64,000 nt of DNA, taken from CAVRRZ01 sp963723745. GTDB lineage: Bacteria > Actinomycetota > Actinomycetes > Mycobacteriales > Geodermatophilaceae. The notes under the pieces were generated by a model. That model saw only the letters and a list, made by a program, of their open reading frames with translations, had not been told where the DNA came from and made no database searches. The stretch lies in contig CAVRRZ010000006.1 in assembly GCA_963723745.1 (NCBI GenBank), forward strand, positions 62,001 to 126,000, in the 5' to 3' direction. Below, piece after piece: positions 19,103 to 26,869 of the stretch. Positions within the stretch are counted from its first letter, which is position 1. Each line of letters starts with the position of its first letter. The position numbers and the translations under genes were made by a program.

Positions 19103-19563
19103 ATGAGCCTCTCCGTCGGTGACCGCGCGCCCGAGTTCAGCCTTCCCGACCAGGACAAGCAGGTCGTGTCCCTCGCAGACCTGCGGGGTGCCCCGGTGCT
19201 GCTGGTCTTCTACCCCTTCGCCTTCTCCGGCAAGTGCACCGGTGAGCTGTGCCAGCTGCGCGACGAGCTGGCCGACTACACCGACGCCGGCGTGACGGTG
19301 CTGGCCGTCAGCACCGACCCGGTGTTCTCCCTCAAGGCGTTCCGCGACGCCGAGGGGCTGGACTTCCCGCTGCTAGCGACTTCTGGCCGCACGGCGAGGT
19401 CGCCCAGGCCTACGGCGTGTTCAACGAGAAGGCCGGCATGGCGGTGCGTGGCACGTTCCTGATCGACGCCGAGGGCGCGATCGCGTTCGCCGAGATCAAC
19501 CAGCCCGGCGACGTCCGCGAGCAGTCCGGTTGGAAGAAGGCGGTCGCGAGCCTCGCCGCCTGA
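19103..19563 (+). CDS. AhpE-type 1-Cys/atypical peroxiredoxin, one frameshift in this sequence
   Basis: About 153 codons. ATG 19103 is preferred over 19094 because GGGGG sits just before it and MSLSVGDRAPEFSLPDQ is the usual N-terminus. The peroxidatic Cys is in PFAFSGKCTGELC; a second Cys lies five residues on and could resolve it. The C-terminal half (DFWPHGEVAQAYGVFNEKAG, then RGTFLIDAEGAIAF) matches AhpE of mycobacteria, which reduces peroxides and peroxynitrite. One missing base near 19375 separates the halves. The link to DUF3052 and aceE is conserved. Confidence 0.88.
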
Positions 19564-19572
19564 GTCGGTCGC

Positions 19573-19611
19573 GGAGCAGGAAGGGCGCGCGCAGCGCGCC
19601 CCTCCTGCTCC
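19573..19611 (+). terminator. Strong hairpin after the peroxiredoxin gene
   Basis: GGAGCAGG pairs with CCTGCTCC at the base and GGGCGCGC with GCGCGCCC above it, closing on a three-base loop. It lies 10 bases after the stop codon and separates the peroxiredoxin gene from tRNA-Val. Confidence 0.75.
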
Positions 19612-19642
19612 CCAGGCCGCGCCGCTTACCCTGTCCGACGCG

Positions 19643-19714
19643 GGGCGCGTAGCTCAGCGGGAGAGCTCTCGCCTTACAAGCGAGCGGTCGCAGGTTCGAT
19701 CCCTGCCGCGCCCA
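19643..19714 (+). tRNA. tRNA-Val (UAC)
   Basis: Acceptor GGGCGCG/CGCGCCC, D-stem GCTC/GAGC with loop AGCGGGA, anticodon stem CTCGC/GCGAG with loop CTTACAA (anticodon UAC), T-arm GCAGG-TTCGATC-CCTGC, discriminator A. It is canonical in every position checked. CCA is not encoded. Confidence 0.95.
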
Positions 19715-19823
19715 CCCCTCACCCGCGGCCGCCCGGGCGTCACCGCCCTGGTCGGCGTCCCGAAAGTGCTGGCGCCCGCCGCGGCAGGTCCGGCACACTG
19801 CCCCGGCGTCCGCACGGACGTGT

Positions 19824-19895
19824 CATGGAGTAGATCAGCGGTAGATCACCCGGCTCCTTACCGGGAGGGCGCAGGTTCGACTCCTGCCTCCATGT
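19824..19895 (+). ncRNA. Atypical tRNA-like gene 1 (anticodon position reads CCU)
   Basis: Folds as a full cloverleaf: acceptor CATGGAG/CTCCATG, D-stem GATC/GATC with loop AGCGGTA, anticodon stem CCCGG/CCGGG with loop CTCCTTA, variable AGGGC, T-arm GCAGG-TTCGACT-CCTGC, discriminator U, then an encoded CCA. Several positions are odd for a translating tRNA: C1-G72 instead of G1-C72, a pyrimidine (U) at position 37 next to the anticodon, and U73. Read literally it would be tRNA-Arg(CCU), but it lacks the usual loop of that tRNA. It lies 4 bases before a second tRNA-like gene and 100 bases before an orphan gene. Confidence 0.7.
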
Positions 19896-19899
19896 CCAG

Positions 19900-19971
19900 C
19901 CTGAAGTAGCTCAGCGGCAGAGCGCCCGGCTGTGGACCGGGTGGGCGCGAGTTCGAATCTCGCCTTCAGGT
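19900..19971 (+). ncRNA. Atypical tRNA-like gene 2 (anticodon position reads GUG)
   Basis: A second cloverleaf of the same size: acceptor CCTGAAG/CTTCAGG, D-stem GCTC/GAGC with loop AGCGGCA, the same anticodon stem CCCGG/CCGGG as its neighbour with loop CTGTGGA, variable TGGGC, T-arm GCGAG-TTCGAAT-CTCGC. The GUG anticodon suggests His, but a normal bacterial tRNA-His has G-1 paired with C73. Here G-1 faces U73, and the first pair is C1-G72. Its shared stem, shared U73 and 4-base spacing mark it as a sister of tRNA-like gene 1. Its 3' end is 24 bases before the ATG of the 783-residue protein. Confidence 0.7.
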
Positions 19972-19995
19972 CCGCTCCGACGGGGTCGAGGACAG

Positions 19996-22347
19996 ATGGA
20001 CGACGAGGTCACGGTGGCGTCCGGGTACGCCGTGGGACGGCTGTGGGCGGCCCTCGAGACGGCGGTGTCATCCGGCGACGAGGCGACCCGGTCGCGCGCG
20101 GCCGGGAAGGTCCGCCAGTGGCGTGCGGTGCTCGACGGCATGGCCGACGGCAGGCTGTCGGTCGGCTCCCGGACGCCGGTGGCCGGCACACCGGCCTGGG
20201 TCACGCTGGAGGTGGTGCACGGCGGCTTCGCGACCGGGCGGCACCTCGCCGAGCAGCCCCTGGACGACGACGAGCGGCTGCGGGTGCGGCAGCTGCCGCC
20301 GGCACCCGGCCGCACCGACCGCGAGCGGCTCAACATCTGGTACCTCGGCGACGAGGGGCAGGCCGAGCTGCTGGCCATGCTGGCCGACGAGCGGTACCGC
20401 ATCGACCTGCCCGAGCACGCCGCGCTGCCGGTGGTCGCGCTGCTGCTCGACCGCGGGAGGGCCGAGGCAGCACTCGACCTGGTGGCCGAGCTGCACCCGT
20501 TCCTTGACCGGCTGCGCCTGACCCCTCCGCGGACCGATCGCGCGCGGCCGATGGGCGATCTGGTGCACCGCGAATCGGTGGCCGACGTCGTGGAGCGGCT
20601 GCGGCGGCGCCGGCCCTCGCCGCAGGTGGTCGCCATGCAGGACGCGGCGGTCCTCTGGAACCCCCTGTTCGACGCACTCGTCGAGCTGTGGGCGGCCACG
20701 GTCGAGGGGGAGCTGCCGCGCTTGTCGGAGGACCGCGCGACCGTGGTCGGGGGCTGGCCGGCGCGGCACTTCCCCGACGGCTGGGCGGTGCACCGGGAGG
20801 ACTGGCTGGCCTGGTACGGGGGGATCGACCTCCTGCCGATGACCAGCCGGCACCGGCACGCGAAGAGCAACTTCGCCCGCCTGCGGAGCGCGCTCGAGCA
20901 GGCCGGTCCGGACGGGGCCGGACTGACCGCCCGCGACGTGGGCTGGGTCCGCCGTGCCCTGGCCAACACCGTCACCGCGCACGGTGCGCCGGGGAGCGAG
21001 TCGCGCGCCGCCCTGCGGGCGGCCCAGCTCGTGGTCGCGCGTCGTCCGACGCACGCCGCACTGGCCCGCGTCGTCGCCGACCGGCTGGGTGCCTTCCCGG
21101 CCGACGGCGGCGTGCCGGACCTGGACCCGGTCACCGTGGAGACCGACGAGGGTGAGTCGCCCGACGTCCCGGCGGGCCAGCCGATCCCTCCGTCGGTGGT
21201 GGACACGGTCGCGCGCGCGCTCGAGGCGCCGGCGGAGGAGTTGGTCGCGCGCGGTGTCATCCCCTCCGGGGAGGTGCTCGCCGCCGTCCTGCCGCAGGTC
21301 ACCAGCCGGCTGGTCTCGGCCGATCTGGGCGACCCGGTCGCCGCGGGGGTGCAGGCGCGCACGTACGCGGCGTTCCGCAGGCGCCGCTCGCTGCTGCTGC
21401 TCGACCTCGCGCACCAGGTGCGGTTCGAGGAGCTGCCCTGGGTGGCGGCGCTGCGGGCCTTCCGCGCCGAGGGCGGGCGGGCAACCGCGCCGGCGCGCGA
21501 GGCGCTGCGGCACGCCGCCCTGCTGACCCTGGACGCATGGCCGGAGCGGATCGTGCCCAACCCGCTGCTCCGGGAGTTCGGGGCGCTGGCCACCCAGGCC
21601 GGCCTGCAGTTGCCGCTGGTCGAGGAGGTCGCCGCCGACATCTTCATGGGCACCTTCACGCACAAGTGGCCGCTGGCCGCCGAGCGGGCCGGCTCGGTGC
21701 TGCGCGGTTCGCTGTATGCCCGCTACTACGACCTGCCCGACCCGGACTTCTGGGTCGGACGCGGAGCCGCTGCCCGCGCCGTGTGGCTCACCCCGGGGCA
21801 GCGGCCCACCGGCAGCGACTTCGCCGCGCTGTGCTACGAGCGCGCTGTCGAAGCCGGCAGGTCCCGCCGGTGGAGCGTCGCGGCCAACGGTGCCGTCCTC
21901 GAGCAGAGCCAGATCCTGACCACGCACAACCTGGCCGTCCTGATGGACGGTCTCGACCTCGAGGCGGCCGTCCGGGAGCGGGCCCCGCGGCTGGTCCGGC
22001 AGGTGTTCGGCGGCATCGTGGCCGCTCAGGTCCGCCTGCCGTCGGGCCGGAGCGCCCTGCCGGCGATCAAGAACATGGCCTACGCGTGGCGGCAGGCACT
22101 GTTCCTGCTGAGCCTCTGCGCGGAGAGCGAGCAGTCGGCGACCGTCGTCCGGCTGGCCGAGGCCACGCGGCGGGGGCCGGCGGCGCGGCTGCGTCCGGCG
22201 GTTCTCGGGCTGGGGCACGTGGTCGCCGGCGGCCGGTTCCAGGGTGACGGCACGACGGGCGGCACGGCAGACGGCACAGGGGACGGCGATCATGGCCGGC
22301 GCTTCCTCGGCTGGGCGGTCGGGGAGCACTGGCTGCTCGCCCGCTGA
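19996..22347 (+). CDS. Large orphan protein (783 residues) linked to the tRNA-like pair
   Basis: Intact frame of 783 codons from ATG 19996, with GAGGAC close before it. I do not recognise a named family. The protein is soluble, with no signal peptide or membrane segment, and mainly alpha-helical. The N-terminal ~120 residues include WRAVLDGMADGRLSVGSRTP, AWVTLEVVHGGFATG and a Leu/Arg-rich region. The best-ordered part is the C-terminus (~residues 560-740): FTHKWPLAAERAGSVLRGSL, YARYYDLPDP, SQILTTHNLAVLMDGLDLE, and PAIKNMAYAWRQALFLLSLC. No nuclease, kinase or NTPase motif is apparent. It probably shares a transcript with, or acts on, the two tRNA-like RNAs just upstream. Confidence 0.75.
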   Translation: MDDEVTVASGYAVGRLWAALETAVSSGDEATRSRAAGKVRQWRAVLDGMADGRLSVGSRTPVAGTPAWVTLEVVHGGFATGRHLAEQPLDDDERLRVRQLPPAPGRTDRERLNIWYLGDEGQAELLAMLADERYRIDLPEHAALPVVALLLDRGRAEAALDLVAELHPFLDRLRLTPPRTDRARPMGDLVHRESVADVVERLRRRRPSPQVVAMQDAAVLWNPLFDALVELWAATVEGELPRLSEDRATVVGGWPARHFPDGWAVHREDWLAWYGGIDLLPMTSRHRHAKSNFARLRSALEQAGPDGAGLTARDVGWVRRALANTVTAHGAPGSESRAALRAAQLVVARRPTHAALARVVADRLGAFPADGGVPDLDPVTVETDEGESPDVPAGQPIPPSVVDTVARALEAPAEELVARGVIPSGEVLAAVLPQVTSRLVSADLGDPVAAGVQARTYAAFRRRRSLLLLDLAHQVRFEELPWVAALRAFRAEGGRATAPAREALRHAALLTLDAWPERIVPNPLLREFGALATQAGLQLPLVEEVAADIFMGTFTHKWPLAAERAGSVLRGSLYARYYDLPDPDFWVGRGAAARAVWLTPGQRPTGSDFAALCYERAVEAGRSRRWSVAANGAVLEQSQILTTHNLAVLMDGLDLEAAVRERAPRLVRQVFGGIVAAQVRLPSGRSALPAIKNMAYAWRQALFLLSLCAESEQSATVVRLAEATRRGPAARLRPAVLGLGHVVAGGRFQGDGTTGGTADGTGDGDHGRRFLGWAVGEHWLLAR

Positions 22348-22443
22348 GGGCGCCGCCGTCCGAATGCAGCCGGCAGGGGGTACCGGCTGTTGTCCGCCCT
22401 GCCGCACAGCCGCAGGTATCCGCCCTATCGGCGGGTTCGAGGC

Positions 22444-23232
22444 TCAGGCGGCGGGCTCGTCGACGGCGCTCGACGGCCGGGCCGGCTTCGGGAACGCCGG
22501 CCGCAGGAACAGCGGCGCCCGGAACGGCGCCCAGCTGCCCTCGGGCTGGGCGAGCCGGTCGGCGATCGCCCAGATCGACGCCGGGTGGTGGCCCAGGCCC
22601 AGGTGGCTGGCCATCACGGCGATGTTCTCCGCCGCGCTCACCCGGGGTCGTCCAGGCAGGCGCGCCATGCCACGATGCCGTCGAAGTGCGAGTAGATGGA
22701 CGTGGCGGGCACCGGCAGCGGGGACGACTCGTGCGAGAACGGCAGCTGCCACTGCTCCACGTGCAGGTGCGAGTAGCGGTCGAAGGCCTTGGTGGCGCGG
22801 CTCTGGTCGGGCGACGACAACCGGAACGGGCTGCCGAGAGTGATGACCTGAGCGGACGGCGTCCGGCGTCCGGCGGGCCAGGGCGCGGGCGTAGATGCCG
22901 CCGAGGCTCCAGCCGATCAGGGTCACCGGCCGCCCGTAGCGCTCGTGCAGCTCGTCGACGCGGTCGCGCATCCCGCGGAAGGCCAGGGCGGTCGGGCCGA
23001 TGTTGCGCCCCAGCCGCCACCCGTGCGCGCCGTAGCCCAGCCGGCGCAGCACGGTGCGCAGCGCGCGGGTCGACACGTCGTCGGCGAGAAGGCCGGGGAG
23101 GACGAGCACGGGGTGCCCGTCGCCGCGCGGAAGGCGCGGGACGAGCGGGCGGGCGGCGAGGTAGAGGCCGTAGTCGGCGACGGCGCGGCCAGGCTCGGTG
23201 AGGTAGAGCGGAAGTGCAGGTCCTGCCGCCAC
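22444..23232 (-). CDS. Alpha/beta hydrolase (lipase/esterase type), frameshifted in this sequence
   Basis: About 263 codons. Start GTG 23232 is preferred because GGAGGAGGA lies just upstream; a GTG five codons earlier is possible. The N-terminal part reads HPVLVLPGLLADDVSTRALR, and the nucleophile elbow GWSLGGIYAR carries the catalytic Ser. The end region SAAENIAVMASHLGLGHHP supplies a candidate His. This pattern is typical of actinobacterial triacylglycerol-lipase-like proteins. Frame changes near 22855 and 22645 disrupt the middle. It converges with the orphan gene. Confidence 0.78.
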   Translation of the reverse strand: MAAGPALPLYLTEPGRAVADYGLYLAARPLVPRLPRGDGHPVLVLPGLLADDVSTRALRTVLRRLGYGAHGWRLGRNIGPTALAFRGMRDRVDELHERYGRPVTLIGWSLGGIYARALARRTPDAVRSGHHSRQPVPVVVARPEPRHQGLRPLLAPARGAVAAAVLARVVPAAGARHVHLLALRRHRGMARLPGRPRVSAAENIAVMASHLGLGHHPASIWAIADRLAQPEGSWAPFRAPLFLRPAFPKPARPSSAVDEPAA

Positions 23233-23404
23233 GTCGTCCTCCTCCACTGGGTCGCCGGTACGGCCGGTACCACCATGGACCGCGGGTCACACACTGTGGG
23301 GAGAACGCGCAGATGTGACCGGAAGGGGTGTCCGCACCATCGGCCGCAGCGGTCGCAGCCCCGACGCGCGGCGTGCGACGGTGCACGCGACGAGGGGACG
23401 TGGG

Positions 23405-24359
23405 ATGGACGACGAACTACCGCGCCGGGCGAGAGCCGAACGGTCGATCTGGGCGGACCGGTGCACTACGTGGACTTCGGCGGCCCGGATGCGGGGACGA
23501 CGCGATCCCGCCCGTCGTGCTCGTGCACGGTCTCGGCGGCTCGCACCTGAACTGGGACCTGCTGGCGCCGCTACCTCACCCCGCACGCGCGGGTGCTGGC
23601 GCTGGACCTGCCCGGCTTCGGCCGCAGCGAGCCGGGTGACCGGCGCGCCACCGTGCACGCCAACGTGGCGGTGCTCGGCAACGGTTCCTGCGCGAGGTCG
23701 TCGGGGAGCCGGCCCTGCTCGTCGGCAATTCGATGGGCGGGATGATCGCCATCCTCCAGGCGGCGCGCGACGCCGAGCCGGGTGACCGGCCTGGTGCTGC
23801 TCGACCCGGCCGTTCCCGGGCCGCGCGGCCGGATCGACCCGATGGTGGCCGCGGTCTTCGCGCTCTACGCCATCCCCGGCGTGGGGGAGCGGTTCATGTG
23901 GCTGCGCCGCAACCGGCAGACGCCCTTGGCCCGCGCGCTGGGCCTGCTCCGGCTGTGCGGCGTCGATCCCGACGCGATGCCGCCCGAGGTGATCGACCGG
24001 TCGGTGGAGATGATCGAGCAGCGCGAGGACGTCGACGGGATGGACCGGGCCTTCCTCACCGCGGCGCGGTCCCTGCTGCTCGTGCTCGCCGATCCGCGGC
24101 GCTACCGGGCGGCGATGGCGTCGCTCACCGACCTGCCGGTGCTGCTGCTGCACGGCGGGCGCCGACCGGCTCGTACCGGTCGCGGCCGCCCGCGACGTCG
24201 CCCGGCGCCACCCCGGCTGGCGTTACGTCGAGCTCGCGGACGTCGGCCACGTGCCCCAGCTGCAGGTGCCGGAGCGCACGGCCGAGGAGATCCTCGGCTG
24301 GCTGCGACGTCAGTCGGCGTCGGCAGCGTCGTCGCGCAGCGCCTCCAGCCCCGGTGTAG
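23405..24359 (+). CDS. Alpha/beta hydrolase, frameshifted in this sequence; C-terminal end uncertain
   Basis: Starts at ATG 23405 (MDDELPRRARAE). Assembled across frames it reads VVLVHGLGGSHLNWDLLAPL, the nucleophile elbow VGNSMGGMIAI, GLVLLDPAVPGPRGRIDPM and a C-terminal DVGHVPQLQVPERTAEEILGWL with the catalytic His. This is the canonical order of an alpha/beta hydrolase. At least six frame changes occur between 23440 and 24170. The stop is not certain: after the GWLRRQ segment the open frame runs into the antisense epimerase gene, and a TAG in another frame at 24357 is taken as a working end. Substrate unknown. Confidence 0.7.
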
Positions 24360-25316
24360 CGGGGGCGCCAGCCGAGCTGCTCGCTTGGCCCGCCGTGGTG
24401 TCCATGATCACCGGCCGGCCGGCCGCCTCGACCCATTCGGCGACCGGCGGCAGGCAGCGGCAGGCGGGCCGCCGCGCGGGCGGCCGCCTGGGTCGGTGCG
24501 GCGGGCAGCCGGATGGGCAGGGCGCCGAACTCGCGGGCGACGTCGGCGGCGGTCAGCACGCCCGTCCCCGGCGATGTTGTACGCACCGGGCGGTCCCGCG
24601 CCGACGACGCACAGCAGCAGCGCCCGGCCGACGTCCTCCTCGTGGACGAGCTGCAGCGGGTGCTCGGGCACGAGCAGCGGCAGCCGGAACGGGCAGCCGG
24701 CGGGGCCGGCCGAACAGCCGCCGGCCCAGCGGGGCGAGCGGACCGGGCAGCACGTCCTTGCCGCCGACCGCGTGCGGCCCCAGCACGATGGGCGGGCGCA
24801 GGAGGTACAGCTCGGGGGCGCCGTCGGCACCGGCCTCGGCCTCGAGCAGCCCTTCGAGCTCGGCCTTCTCCGGGCGTAGAACAGCCGCGCCGCCGGGCGC
24901 GCCGGCCAGTCCTCGTCGATCCGCTCGGGGATGTCGATGCCGAAGCCGTAGGCCGCGACGGAGGAGGCGTAGACGAACCGCCGGGCGCCGGCGTCGGCAG
25001 CCGCGCGGAAGGTGTTGAGCGTGCCGTCGACGTTGATCGCCCGGATCGTCTGCCGAGGCGCGTTGCCGGTGATCAGGAACGCCAGGTGCACGACGACGTC
25101 GGCGCCGTCGAACGCCGTCCGCAGTGCGTCGGGGTCCCGGACGTCGCCCTGCCGGTAGTCCATCTTCGTCCAGCCCCGCTCGGCCGGGTCGAACGGACGG
25201 CGGGCGATGCCGATGACCCGGGCGACGCGCTCGTCGTCCTGGAGCAGGGGGAGCAGCCCGCTGCCGAACGTGCCGGTGGGCCCGGTGACCGCGACGGTCA
25301 ACCCGGGCGGGCTCAC
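24310..25316 (-). CDS. NAD-dependent epimerase/dehydratase family protein, frameshifted in this sequence
   Basis: About 335 codons from a GTG that overlaps the upstream stop as GTGA. The Rossmann glycine motif is VTGPTGTFGSG at the N-terminus, followed by DVRDPDALRTAFDGADVVVHLAF, NVDGTLNTFRAAADAGARRFVYASS (catalytic Ser region), and LQLVHEEDVGRALLL. It belongs to the extended short-chain dehydrogenase family; the sugar or lipid substrate is unknown. Frame changes occur near 24880, 24705, 24575 and 24395. Coupling to a wax ester synthase/DGAT gene suggests a lipid-related role. Confidence 0.78.
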
Positions 25317-26747
25317 TGCTGGGCCGCCGAAGCCGCCTTCGCCTTCTCCGCCTTCTCCGCCGCCTTCTTGGCCAGTCCGAGCAGTTCGTCCAGGCCGGCC
25401 CGGATGCCGTCGGAGAGCACGTCGACGTCCGGGAAGGCGTCGAAGTCGGCGTTGATGCCGAAGGTCATCGTGTTCAGGTAGGAGAAGATGCCGATCGAGA
25501 CCCGGGTGCCGCCGGCGATCGGCACGTACGCGTGCGCCGAGGTCATCCGCCGGCCGAGCACGTAGAGCGGCACGCGCGGGCCCGGGCACGTTGGTGGTCA
25601 CCGCCTGCGTCCACAGCTGGCCGGCCTGCAGCGCTGCTCGCACACCGAGGGACAGCAGGGTCGGGGCCACGAAGTCGCCCATCGCGATGATCGAGCGCGC
25701 GTCGACGGCCTGCATCGCCTGCTTGTACTCGTCCATCTGCCCGCGGATGGCGTGCAGCCGCTCCACCGGGTCCGGCTCGCCCGACCGGCAGGTCGACGAA
25801 CACCGCCGAGATGCGGTTGTCCAGCGAGCCGCGCTCACCGGGACGGCGCACCGACACCGGCACCATGGAGCGGACGACGAGCTTCTCCGACGGTCAGCTC
25901 GCCACGGCCCTTCAGCAGGTCGCGGAAGCCGCGGGTGATCGCGGTCAGCACGACGTCGTTGACCGTGCCGCCGAGCGCGCTGCGCACCGCCTTGAACTCC
26001 TCGACCTGCCCGTCGCACCAGGCCCACCGCCGGTGCGGGCCGATCGGGCCGTTGAGCGAACGGGCAGTGGGCGTGATCGCCTGCTTGGCCACCGACGGCA
26101 CCGCCGAGGCGAGTGTCCGCGTGGAACCGGCCAGTTGCTTGATCGTGCGGGCGGCCCCGCCGAGCGTGGGCAGGGCACCGAGCTGGCGGACCGGATGGGC
26201 GAGGGTGTCGGCGACCGCTCCGGCGACCAGGGATGCGCTGCTCGGAGCGCGCTGCGGCGTCCAGTCGCGGGGCTCGGGGTGCTGCGCGGTCGGATCGAGA
26301 TCGAAGATCAGCTGCATCAGGTCGGTGCCGGCGACGCCGTCGACCATGCAGTGGTGGACCTTGGAGATGAGCGCCCAGCGGTCGTCCTCCAGGCCCTCGA
26401 CCAGCCACACCTCCCACAGCGGCTTGGCCATGTCCAGGCGCTGCCCGAGCACCCGGCCGGCGAGGTTGCGCAGCTGCTCGTGGCTGCCCGGCTTCGGGAC
26501 GGCGGTGTGCCGCACGTGGTACAGGATCTGGAAGTGCGGGTCGTCGACCCACAGCGGCCGGCCCAGCTGCATCGGCACGGTGCGCACCCGCTGCCGGTAC
26601 CGAGGCACCAGCGGCAGCTTGCTCAGCAGCAGCCGCACGAGGTCCCCGTAGGAGGGCGCCGGGCCCTCGAACACCGCGACCGACCCCACGTGCAGGGGTG
26701 CGTTCTCGCGTCTCGGCGAAGTAGAAGCCGGCGTCGGTGGCGCTCAT
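25313..26747 (-). CDS. Wax ester synthase/diacylglycerol acyltransferase (WS/DGAT), frameshifted in this sequence
   Basis: About 478 codons from ATG 26747 (MSATDAGFYFAETRE). The condensing-enzyme motif HHxxxDG is present as KVHHCMVDGVAG, and the second family motif appears as GGTVNDVVLTAI. The C-terminal half (TTNVPGP; SIGIFSYLNTMTFGINADFDAFPDVDVL) is also typical; a Lys/Ala-rich tail follows. Members esterify acyl-CoA with diacylglycerol or fatty alcohol to make storage lipid. Frame changes near 26690, 25880, 25780 and 25590 are probably errors. Confidence 0.87.
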
Positions 26748-26869
26748 GCGGTCCACGGAAATGCTCCTCGCCGCCCCCGGTCGATGGCTCCCGGACCGGG
26801 AGCTGTCCACGTCGTCGGGGTGCCGCGACGCTATGTGCGCCGACCGGCCCCCGGCAAGCGGAGGTCACC

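Noticed and set aside
19900..19971. Ordinary tRNA-His
   Set aside because: Anticodon GUG is present, but the G-1:C73 pair needed for histidyl-tRNA synthetase is missing and the first pair is C-G, so it is reported as tRNA-like instead.
20068..22407. 779-codon frame antisense to the 783-residue orphan gene
   Set aside because: The sense frame has coherent hydrophobic and motif patterns and a start just after the tRNA-like pair; the antisense product is Arg/Gln/Gly-rich low-complexity sequence.
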